DNA of 57,314 nucleotides from an uncultured Bacteroidales bacterium (lineage in GTDB: Bacteria; Bacteroidota; Bacteroidia; Bacteroidales; Muribaculaceae): positions 1 through 57,314 of the forward strand of contig URIC01000006.1 in the NCBI GenBank assembly GCA_900547755.1. Reading direction: 5' to 3'. Positions 1-6,922 of this stretch are shown here, one piece after another. Within the stretch, counting starts at the first letter, position 1. Every line of letters starts with the position of its first letter. A program made the position numbers and the translations under genes. The notes under the pieces are model-generated. The model was not told where the DNA came from, searched no databases, and was given only the letters and a program-made list of their open reading frames with translations.

Positions 1-1
1 T

Positions 2-469
2 TTTAATTATTTTACTGTATCATTAACATCCCGAAATAAGTTTAGACAACTTCAATATGTTTGCCATATTGATACAAGAGCACTTGAAATCCTTGGGTGT
101 CTGATGTTCAGAAACGCTTTTCTGCTTGACCATGATGAAGAATTGAATTATCATCCTTCTCAAGAAGCCGTTGACTATCTCAAAAAAACAGTTCCCGAAT
201 ACGAGGGAATAAGTGTCGAGGCATATCTCCATTACATGGAAATGATAGCGTGGAATGAAGACATAAAGTATCACTCCCTCGGATATGATGTCCATAAAGG
301 CATAGGCAGAAAAAACAATATGCTGACATATGCCCACATCATAGCTATTCTTCTCGGCAAAGGAAGCCTTTCAAAATTATGCTCACAATTTTCAAGGCCA
401 CCGGTAGGTGTGTCCCCGATAGCTCAGTCTCTGGCCAGAGAGGTTTTCACGGATTTGGAGCTGGAATAG
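2..469 (+). CDS. C-terminal part of an unidentified protein (5' end outside window)
   Basis: The reading frame is open from the first bases of the window to a TAG at 467-469, so this is the 3' end of a longer gene. An internal ATG at 104 gives 121 residues, but the frame upstream of it is also open and looks coding, so 104 is probably not the true start. The visible part is mixed alpha-helical and charged, with no signal peptide or membrane segment. I recognise no family. It converges on a C5-cytosine methyltransferase only 56 bp away. That arrangement is common for a type II restriction endonuclease and its methylase, so a cognate endonuclease is a reasonable guess from context alone. Base composition is AT-rich compared with panB. 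Confidence 0.55.
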   Translation, partial: FNYFTVSLTSRNKFRQLQYVCHIDTRALEILGCLMFRNAFLLDHDEELNYHPSQEAVDYLKKTVPEYEGISVEAYLHYMEMIAWNEDIKYHSLGYDVHKGIGRKNNMLTYAHIIAILLGKGSLSKLCSQFSRPPVGVSPIAQSLAREVFTDLELE

Positions 470-525
470 GATGACCGAAGTCAGAGAAGGGATAGAGGGC
501 GTCTGTCCCCACGGCAGTCACAGGA

Positions 526-1785
526 TTATTCCAACCGATGGCGAATCTCATCGCCCACCCTGGTGATAATGCCACAAACCAAAGCGTTGCCCATAAAAAA
601 AGCACGTTTTGTGGCCGAAACGCCAGCGGTGTGGTGGTCAGGGAACATATTGAGACGTTCTAATTCCAGAGGAATCAACCGGCGTAACCGGCCGTTTACA
701 GGGTCTTTGATGACGTGCTTGAATCTTGAAGCGGAGGCTCCTCCCTCACTGGTGATAATAGTTCGGGAAGGCTTGTCAAGGGAATCGGGAAACGCCATTC
801 CGCCTTCGTTGTATGAAAACTCAAAACCATCTTTTGACCTGCGAATTTCGTGTTTCGCTCCTTTGAGATATTCCCATTTGGGAAGCTCCTCGTCGGAAAT
901 ATAGAATTCTTCATTGATAAGGTCCCGATCCTTACCTGTAGCCAGAATATCGCCTAACGATGTAAACGGACCGGCGTACACAGGTTCGACTTTCGTACTC
1001 CAGACATCACCGTCTATCATTATGCCTGCATTGGAAAACGGCCGCAAAGTATTGTATCTGTTGAAATTCCGGCTTAAATCCGCTAAATCCTCGTCAGGAC
1101 TTTTCAAACGGAATGACGGGATGTCAAGTTGAAAAAGTCCGTTTGCGTCCGGGATTGATACAGGAAAGGCATTGGCGAAGACACCATCTTCAAGTATCCA
1201 GTCGGTAGGATTATCGACTTGGTTCGCTATAACCGAATTCTTTCGATATGCCAGGATATATGTGCGTCTTCTTCTTTGCGGCATCCCATATTCCGCCGCG
1301 TTTATGATTCTCCATTCGACAACGTACCCTAAGTCCGCAAGAGACTGAAGCATAATCGCAAAATCGCGGCCACGCTGTTTTGCCGGAGAAATCACAAGCC
1401 GGTCGACGTTTTCAAGAAACAATACAGAAGGAGCGTGATTTCCTTTTTCTCTGATAATACGCACTATTTCCCACCATAAAACGCCTTTCTTGCCTTCTAT
1501 GCCCTGAGCCTGACTGAGTACACGGGCCACTGAATAATCCTGACAGGGAAATCCCCCGCATAATAAGTCGTGATCGGGAATCTCTGAAGTGGATACTTCG
1601 GCAATATCCTTGTTTACATGACCGAATTTCCCAAACCTTGAGATGTAAGTCTGGGAAGCATGTTGTATTTTTGTCAATGGTTCGAATTGATTGCTCCAGA
1701 TTGTGTTGAAAAAGTGGTCAGGCACTCTGTCCAATCCAATTCTGAAGCCTCCGACGCCAGCAAATAGTTCTATTACATCCATCAA
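526..1785 (-). CDS. DNA (cytosine-5-)-methyltransferase
   Basis: Transfers a methyl group from S-adenosylmethionine to C5 of cytosine in a specific DNA site. The protein has 419 residues. The motifs occur in canonical order: SAM-binding motif I FAGVGGF (residues 8-14), catalytic motif IV GGFPCQDYS with nucleophile Cys81, motif VI ENV (125-127), motif VIII QRRRR (170-174), and a motif X-like GNALVCGIITRV near the C-terminus. The target-recognition region lies between motifs VIII and IX; its sequence specificity cannot be read by eye. The start is ATG-ATG at 1785, with a TAnnTTTG-like element just upstream. It probably belongs to a type II restriction-modification system with the converging partial gene, but an orphan methylase is possible. 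Confidence 0.95.
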   Translation of the reverse strand: MMDVIELFAGVGGFRIGLDRVPDHFFNTIWSNQFEPLTKIQHASQTYISRFGKFGHVNKDIAEVSTSEIPDHDLLCGGFPCQDYSVARVLSQAQGIEGKKGVLWWEIVRIIREKGNHAPSVLFLENVDRLVISPAKQRGRDFAIMLQSLADLGYVVEWRIINAAEYGMPQRRRRTYILAYRKNSVIANQVDNPTDWILEDGVFANAFPVSIPDANGLFQLDIPSFRLKSPDEDLADLSRNFNRYNTLRPFSNAGIMIDGDVWSTKVEPVYAGPFTSLGDILATGKDRDLINEEFYISDEELPKWEYLKGAKHEIRRSKDGFEFSYNEGGMAFPDSLDKPSRTIITSEGGASASRFKHVIKDPVNGRLRRLIPLELERLNMFPDHHTAGVSATKRAFFMGNALVCGIITRVGDEIRHRLE

Positions 1786-1816
1786 TTGAACTATACCTTA
1801 AATCATTTTTCCGTTG

Positions 1817-1824
1817 CAAAGTTA
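1817..1824 (-). promoter_or_regulatory. Probable -7 element for the methyltransferase gene
   Basis: The minus strand reads TAACTTTG here, matching the Bacteroidota -7 consensus TAnnTTTG, 31 bp upstream of the methyltransferase ATG. No good TTTG -33 element lies at the usual 19-20 bp. Confidence 0.45.
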
Positions 1825-2149
1825 AGTAAAATATTTGGTATGCGCTGGCTTTTGTATGTCTGGACAAAGGCGCTCTTCTCGGGTAATGCGGTCAGTGATT
1901 CTTCCGGGCTTCGATGAAACGGTATGCAAGCAGGCTCGGCGCAGCGGCCGGGTAGGGAGTGGCCGGGTAGGGAGTGGCGGCGCGGACGGTCGTTTTCCGG
2001 ATAAAGTAAAAATTTTTTCTATGGAGATAAACCTTTTGGGAGGTGCGGGCGTTATGCTTATGTCCGAAGGCGGAAAGGGAGTCGTTCAGACTTGCCGGCC
2101 TGTCTTCCGGGCATTGGATTTAGTGAGCGACAATGAATTTTGCACGAGA
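1825..2149. other. Intergenic region without a convincing gene, containing a 15-bp tandem repeat
   Basis: Between the methyltransferase start and the panB end there are about 536 bp. This part holds an exact tandem duplication of GGCCGGGTAGGGAGT (1946-1960 and 1961-1975). A 113-codon open frame on the plus strand (1835-2176) has an implausible composition and no recognisable domain, and I do not call it a gene. The rest of the gap holds the hairpin element described next. Confidence 0.5.
1946..1975. repeat. 15-bp direct tandem repeat, two units
   Basis: Two exact head-to-tail copies of GGCCGGGTAGGGAGT lie at 1946-1960 and 1961-1975. There is no coding context, and this is probably a simple slippage product. 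Confidence 0.85.
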
Positions 2150-2260
2150 AGATTTTTGGTAATAGATAAATGTTGATATTAGGTTAATTAGTTAGTTAAT
2201 TTGTCACTTATAGGACACAATGCGGCGACATCTCGAGAGAAATGCCGCCGCATTGCTTTT
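2150..2260 (+). ncRNA. Repeated hairpin element, copy 1 (candidate small RNA or terminator module)
   Basis: A 32-bp block at 2166-2197, beginning ATAAATGTTGATATTAGG, is identical to the block at 50167-50198. Weaker similarity reaches back to 2150 (AGATTT, then GGTA). Twenty bases after the block a GACACAA leads into a perfect 10-bp stem (2218-2227 with 2246-2255) followed by CTTTT. In copy 2 the hairpin sits at the same distance with a different but perfectly paired sequence. Conserved linker plus conserved pairing suggests a transcribed structured RNA on the plus strand. It could instead be a dispersed terminator module. No good promoter is visible; GAATTTTG at 2135-2142 misses the consensus by one base. 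Confidence 0.4.
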
Positions 2261-2321
2261 GCATATATGGTAGCCGTAGACATACGGCTCCTAAGTATGT
2301 ATGTGTTTTGCGGGTCGGGGG

Positions 2322-3143
2322 TCAGTACTGTTCCGTGTCGTCGGGGAAGTCGCCTGATTTTACGTCGGCCACGTATTGGCTTATGGCCTTGTTCATGACC
2401 TCGGCCAGGTTGGCGTAGCGGCGCAGGAAGCGGGGCGAGAAGCCGGTGTTTATGCCCAGCATGTCGTGCATCACCAGCACTTGGCCGTCGCATCCGCCGC
2501 CGGCCCCTATGCCTATGACGGGAATCTCCAGCTCACGGCTTACACGGGCGGCCAGTTCGGCGGGGATCTTTTCCAGCACGATGGCGAAGCAGCCTATCTC
2601 CTGGAGCAGCTTGGCGTCGGAAATGAGCTTCTCGGCCTCGGTCTCTTCGCGAGCGCGCACGGCATACGTTCCGAATTTGTTGATGCTCTGGGGAGTGAGT
2701 CCCAGGTGTCCGCACACGGGTATGCCGGCGCAGAGTATGCGTTCTATGCTCTCGCGGATTTCGGCGCCACCCTCCATTTTCACGGCTTCGGCGTGGCTCT
2801 CCTTCATGATTCGTACGGCAGAGGCCAACGCCTCTTTGGAGTTGCCCTGATACGAGCCGAAGGGCATATCGACTATCACGAGGGCGCGTTTCACCGCCTT
2901 CATCACCGATTTGCCGTGGTATATCATCTGGTCAAGGGTGATGGGCAGGGTGGTGACGTTTCCGGCCATGACGTTGGACGCGGAGTCTCCAACCAGGATG
3001 ACGTCTATTCCGGCCTCGTCCACGATTCTGGCCGAGGAGTAATCGTAAGCGGTGAGCATCGAGATTTTCTCGCCGCGCTGCTTCATCTCTATGAGGCGGC
3101 GGGTGGTCACTTTGCGTGTATTGTCAACAGTATTGGTAGACAT
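2322..3143 (-). CDS. panB: 3-methyl-2-oxobutanoate hydroxymethyltransferase (ketopantoate hydroxymethyltransferase)
   Basis: First committed step of pantothenate and coenzyme A synthesis: transfers a hydroxymethyl group from 5,10-methylenetetrahydrofolate to 3-methyl-2-oxobutanoate, giving ketopantoate. The protein is 273 residues from the ATG at 3143, the usual family length. Visible family features are TAYDYSSA (31-38), VGDSASNVMAG with metal-ligand Asp53, a second metal-site Asp near 92 (VIVDMPFGSY), VKMEGG (121-126), CGHLGLTPQ (144-152), the conserved VLEKIP with Glu191, and GIGAGGGCDGQ (211-221). An upstream in-frame ATG at 3182 adds 13 residues not typical of PanB. It has its own promoter (3193-3224) and no partner pan genes nearby, so it appears monocistronic. 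Confidence 0.96.
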   Translation of the reverse strand: MSTNTVDNTRKVTTRRLIEMKQRGEKISMLTAYDYSSARIVDEAGIDVILVGDSASNVMAGNVTTLPITLDQMIYHGKSVMKAVKRALVIVDMPFGSYQGNSKEALASAVRIMKESHAEAVKMEGGAEIRESIERILCAGIPVCGHLGLTPQSINKFGTYAVRAREETEAEKLISDAKLLQEIGCFAIVLEKIPAELAARVSRELEIPVIGIGAGGGCDGQVLVMHDMLGINTGFSPRFLRRYANLAEVMNKAISQYVADVKSGDFPDDTEQY

Positions 3144-3192
3144 AGTTATAAAGCTTATGCGGCGGAGAAGAGCCGTCGCCACAATGACGCGG

Positions 3193-3224
3193 CAAAATTA
3201 GCAAAAAAAACTATATGCCGCAAA
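3193..3224 (-). promoter_or_regulatory. panB promoter
   Basis: On the minus strand a TTTG (3224-3221) is followed after 20 bp by TAATTTTG (3200-3193), a full match to the Bacteroidota sigma-ABfr-type consensus. The predicted transcript starts near 3189. Confidence 0.75.
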
Positions 3225-3250
3225 CTTCACTCGGGCCCGCAACCTGTAAA

Positions 3251-3285
3251 AAGCACGGACCGGCGCAAATGCCGGGTCCGTGCTT
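3251..3285 (-). terminator. Intrinsic terminator of the 3311-3955 gene
   Basis: A 14/15-nt inverted repeat (AAGCACGGACCGGC with GCCGGGTCCGTGCTT, one bulged base) lies 26 bp after the stop codon. On the minus strand it is followed by a TTTTT run. Confidence 0.8.
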
Positions 3286-3310
3286 ATCCGGGTGTCTGTT
3301 TGTATGGGAA

Positions 3311-3955
3311 TCAGTGTACGTCGGAAGGAAGCGGAGTATTGCGCTCCACTACCAACATCTTATACAAAACGCCGGTGGAGGCGACTCCTAAGCACACCGT
3401 AATCAGATAGATTAGCAGGTGCATTATTAATGTGACCGTGGAACCGATTGCTCCGGCAACAGAGTATAGTATTGTTGAAACAGCTAATAGCAGCAGTCCA
3501 ATTACAAGCTCGGCGAGGAATATGGTCCATTTGTAGCCGTAGGTGTACTTGGTGGACTCGGTCAAAGCCTGAGCGGGATTCAGCTCCTTGTCTATGAGCA
3601 GCAGGATAGCGAAACTCCAGCCTATGCTGATTATTATAGCCGGTATGACCATAAAGAAAAAAGCGGGGATAATTGAAATCAGCATCAGACCGACACAAGA
3701 GAAGAACTCGCCCATATATTTGCGGTATCTGGCATCGAAAATAGCGGTAGGTTTCATTATCTTGCCTTGACTGAGTTCCAACGGCAGACCATATAAGAGA
3801 GCGATTGTCGTGCCTACGTTAATGTAGGGAATCCAGCAGGTCAGAATCCATAAAATGGCAGCGCCTAAGATAGAAGGAATGTTTTTGAATGCGGTGCAGA
3901 AAGAGTCAATGACTATCTTATTGACCGTTACGTTTTTATTGACCGGTGTGTTCAT
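3311..3955 (-). CDS. Integral membrane protein of unknown function
   Basis: The protein has 214 residues with about four or five hydrophobic segments (roughly 30-57, 85-122, 143-170 and 172-196) and a short polar N-terminus. The overall look is of a DUF975/YciC-like small membrane protein, including an internal RYRKYMGEFF segment and an AQALTESTKYTYGYKW stretch before the third hydrophobic block. I cannot assign a reaction. The gene stands alone, ends in a strong terminator, and diverges from the lipoprotein gene at 4121. Both are AT-richer than their neighbours, so the pair may have arrived together. Confidence 0.7.
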   Translation of the reverse strand: MNTPVNKNVTVNKIVIDSFCTAFKNIPSILGAAILWILTCWIPYINVGTTIALLYGLPLELSQGKIMKPTAIFDARYRKYMGEFFSCVGLMLISIIPAFFFMVIPAIIISIGWSFAILLLIDKELNPAQALTESTKYTYGYKWTIFLAELVIGLLLLAVSTILYSVAGAIGSTVTLIMHLLIYLITVCLGVASTGVLYKMLVVERNTPLPSDVH

Positions 3956-4120
3956 AGTTATATAAATTAGGGATTAAACGATTTTTTAATATTTAACGTC
4001 ATTGTTAAAGTATATGTTCATGTCTAAGGGCTAAGGATTACTGATTAATTCTATGTTAAGAAAAAATGTAAACCATTTCTTCTTTGGCGTGTTATAACAT
4101 TAATTAATAATTTTTATGCT

Positions 4121-4840
4121 ATGAAAAAAATACTACCTATTCTGATTTTGGCGCTGGTGTCAAGTTGCGCCTCCCAAGAACCTGAACCCGTATGGTCTCA
4201 TTCAAATGATGTAAGTCGAAAATATGAAGAAGGGAAAACATACGTCAGGTCTGTTGTGAATAAGTGTTATTCCCAACTCATTGGAGCAAAGACAAGAGGT
4301 GATGTGTCAATAACCCCCTCTGATTTTTTGCTTTATATAATTAATATGCCGGAGTCACAAGTTGACAGCCTTAAAGCTATTTATTGTACACCTGAGCGAA
4401 CACTAGCGATAGAGGGTTATAAGGATGCCCGCGAGGACAAGCTCATGGAATTGACATCAGCTGAGGATGTGGCAAAGTTTTATTCTTTTGTAAATGAATA
4501 TGTCAGTGTTGGTGGACGCTCGGGTAAAATGTTGGAAAAGGCATCTGAAAACACTCATCCAATTATACAGTTGGGAATGGCAATTGCTGCAGCGTCTGTA
4601 GACGAAATGCTTGCAGATTATCCAATCACCCGCATTGACTATGGATGTCTTGAGGAAGTCTTAAAAAATAATGGATATGAGATTGCTATGGATGCTATAG
4701 AAGATGTAATTTTTGATTATGAAGCGGTTGAAGACCCTATGACGATAGAAGATGCTTTGGAAGAACTCGATGTGAATATAAGAGATATAGTAACAATGAA
4801 AAACCAGTATAACGATTGTATTGCCGGAAGATGGCATTGA
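4121..4840 (+). CDS. Putative lipoprotein of unknown function
   Basis: The protein has 239 residues. The N-terminus MKKILPILILALVSSCASQ is a lipoprotein signal peptide with lipobox VSSC (Cys16), so the product is probably anchored to a membrane on the periplasmic or surface side. The mature part is acidic and helical, with no motif I recognise. It starts with ATG at 4121 in an AT-rich setting. It ends about 100 bp before a 23-bp hairpin terminator that separates it from the converging Omp28-like gene. Codon use is AT-rich and unlike the GC-rich genes on the right. Confidence 0.7.
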   Translation: MKKILPILILALVSSCASQEPEPVWSHSNDVSRKYEEGKTYVRSVVNKCYSQLIGAKTRGDVSITPSDFLLYIINMPESQVDSLKAIYCTPERTLAIEGYKDAREDKLMELTSAEDVAKFYSFVNEYVSVGGRSGKMLEKASENTHPIIQLGMAIAAASVDEMLADYPITRIDYGCLEEVLKNNGYEIAMDAIEDVIFDYEAVEDPMTIEDALEELDVNIRDIVTMKNQYNDCIAGRWH

Positions 4841-4943
4841 AAGTAAGTGATTTAAAGTGTTGAGATACGAGCTTTATATTTCTTTGATACTGATGTTTGT
4901 GCTTTTAACGGGGGAATACTTGCTTTGATATCACTTTGGTTCA

Positions 4944-4993
4944 AGTAGTTGCGGGTTTCCTGACCATGAGTGGTCAGGAAACCCGCAACTACT
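4944..4993. terminator. Strong bidirectional terminator
   Basis: A perfect 23-bp inverted repeat (4944-4966 with 4971-4993) with a 4-nt TGAG loop lies between two converging genes, 104 bp after one stop and 17 bp before the other. The perfection of the stem is notable. Confidence 0.85.
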
Positions 4994-5010
4994 ATAATGG
5001 ATATTTGTTT

Positions 5011-6915
5011 TTATTTCACTGTGAGTTTGCAGACCCCGGAGGTTTTGTCGGAGCGTTGCCAGCGGACTATGTATATGCCCCGTGGCAGTTCGGCTGCGGG
5101 GGCGCAGCGTATGCCTGAGAGGGTGTACACGTCCAGAACGGCATCCGGGTCGGAGGAGTGGATGCGTCCCGACGGAGTGACGAGGATGCGCAGAGCCTGA
5201 GCTGCGGGAGCGGCCACGCCCACTGTGCCTGTCTGGGCGTATTCGTTGAAGCGGACGGCGCCTGCGTTCAGCACGTAGTTGTCGGCCAGGTCGGCCGCGT
5301 TGACCTTATGTACGAAAGCCACCGCTTCACATTCGTCAAGGTTCCAGGCGCTTTCCGGACTGATGTCGGCAAACGACACCTCGAAATTTCCTTCGGCATC
5401 CACCGTGAGCCTGTCGCCGTTGTCTCCCGTGGAGAAGCAGTGTCTTATGACTCCCCGATGGCGGAAGCGCTCCAGGAGGTCGTCGGGCGCGTCTTCGGGA
5501 ATTTCGTCGAGTCCGGACTGATGCAGTCTGCCTTTGGCCGGGATGTCGTCCTCCAGCAGGTATGCGGTGATGTACAAGTCATCCTTGAAGTCAAGGGCCG
5601 CCTTGCTGATTTTGCCATATACGCGGCAAGAGGCTTTGTCGGCGGAGACTTCGGATTCCACAAGCACTTTTGCCAGGGCGGGCTGGCCCATGGCCTCGGC
5701 TATGCGCGAGTCGTATTGCGCGGTGCCTAACTCGCTGGTGGCGCCCAGGACGGGCACGTCGCGTCCCTGCATGATTCGCCGGTCATACATTACGGCGGGG
5801 TTGTAGGAGCCGTCGGGCCCGAACAGGTAGAGCAGCGACTTGTCGCAAGGCTTGGTCAGGACATCGTCGGAGTAACCGGCGTGGTGCGACACATAGACGT
5901 GAGGCTTGGCGTACGCCTCCAGAGCCATGTCCAGGTAGTAGAACATAAAGGGACAGTTGGTGCATCTGAGGCCTGTGAACTCCTCTACGAGGGGGACCCG
6001 GTGGAATACGTCGGAGGAGACGTATAGGGTCAGGGGCGACGCCATGCAGCCGTCGGCCTTGTCGCCGTCAATCTCCGTGACTTCGGTGAGCAGGGTCACC
6101 GAAGAGCCTTCTGTCGAGGGTGCGCCGAGCGCGCCGGTCAGCGTGTAAGAGCCGTAGGGGGGCAGCGGCTCGTCGAACTTCAGGGAGTGGGAGGCGGTGA
6201 CGTTGCCTTCGGCGTCGCGGCTCGTGTAGACGATGTCGCTTACGGGCCTGGCGCTCTGGTTGTGGATGTAGAGGCTGCAGCTGAAGTCGGTGCCGGGGGC
6301 CACTATGAGAGGCTGTCTGAAGGGCGACACCAGGACGTGGCCGTCCAGCAGGGATTCGTCGGCGTCAATGATGGCCTCAATCATGAGGGTGCCTCGCGAG
6401 CTGTCTTCAATCCAGCCTTTACGGCCGGGATTGATGTAGCACACGCCGGGCACCTGAGCGTCCTTGTAGGCGGCCAGGGGATAAGGCTCGCCCTGGGTCT
6501 CGTAGACCTGATAACCCACATATACGGGAGTCTGACCTATTTCTATGGGTTCGTCGAACATCACCTCGTTCCAGCCGGCCAGGAAATTGACCGTCTTGCT
6601 CACCGCTTTGTCCTCCAGGCCGCCGGTATATGCCTTGACGCATGAGAAGCCTTTGCTCTTTTGCTTGTAGTCGGCGCGCAGGTAGCATCTGACACCGATA
6701 ATCCTGTGTCCCTGAAGTTTTGCCACGAGGGGGTCAACGGAGGGGTCAAGCCGTATGGCCGCCTCCATGAACGCGTTGGCGCCGCTGCCTATGGCGGAGA
6801 GCTTCTCCTCGTCACAGGCCTTGGGCGAGAATCCGTAGTAGACGGGCGAAGAAGCGCTCATGGAGGACGCGCAGAGCGTCCCCGTGAGCAGTAGTGAAAT
6901 AAGATGTCTATTCAT
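5011..6915 (-). CDS. Secreted Omp28-like protein with thioredoxin-type CxxC and C-terminal sorting-like module
   Basis: The protein has 634 residues. An N-terminal signal peptide (about 1-22) precedes two N-terminal beta-rich regions. An Omp28-like thioredoxin-fold domain begins near 308, with EEFTGLRCTNCPF containing Cys318 and Cys321. The last 45 residues (VLDVYTLSGIRC through RGIYIVRW to KLTVK) resemble the type A C-terminal domain used by type IX secretion. The protein is therefore probably exported and then surface-bound or released; its substrate is unknown. The gene is 7 bp downstream of a paralogue (6923-8851), in the same operon. The C-terminal assignment is by pattern only. Confidence 0.75.
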   Translation of the reverse strand: MNRHLISLLLTGTLCASSMSASSPVYYGFSPKACDEEKLSAIGSGANAFMEAAIRLDPSVDPLVAKLQGHRIIGVRCYLRADYKQKSKGFSCVKAYTGGLEDKAVSKTVNFLAGWNEVMFDEPIEIGQTPVYVGYQVYETQGEPYPLAAYKDAQVPGVCYINPGRKGWIEDSSRGTLMIEAIIDADESLLDGHVLVSPFRQPLIVAPGTDFSCSLYIHNQSARPVSDIVYTSRDAEGNVTASHSLKFDEPLPPYGSYTLTGALGAPSTEGSSVTLLTEVTEIDGDKADGCMASPLTLYVSSDVFHRVPLVEEFTGLRCTNCPFMFYYLDMALEAYAKPHVYVSHHAGYSDDVLTKPCDKSLLYLFGPDGSYNPAVMYDRRIMQGRDVPVLGATSELGTAQYDSRIAEAMGQPALAKVLVESEVSADKASCRVYGKISKAALDFKDDLYITAYLLEDDIPAKGRLHQSGLDEIPEDAPDDLLERFRHRGVIRHCFSTGDNGDRLTVDAEGNFEVSFADISPESAWNLDECEAVAFVHKVNAADLADNYVLNAGAVRFNEYAQTGTVGVAAPAAQALRILVTPSGRIHSSDPDAVLDVYTLSGIRCAPAAELPRGIYIVRWQRSDKTSGVCKLTVK

Positions 6916-6922
6916 GGGCGTG

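Noticed and set aside
1835..2176. 113-codon open frame on the plus strand between the methyltransferase and panB
   Set aside because: Its composition is unnatural, it runs through a tandem repeat and into the repeated hairpin element, and it has no recognisable domain or ribosome site.
2376..3410. 344-codon open frame opposite panB and its terminator
   Set aside because: It crosses a strong terminator and the panB promoter and is the mirror of PanB.
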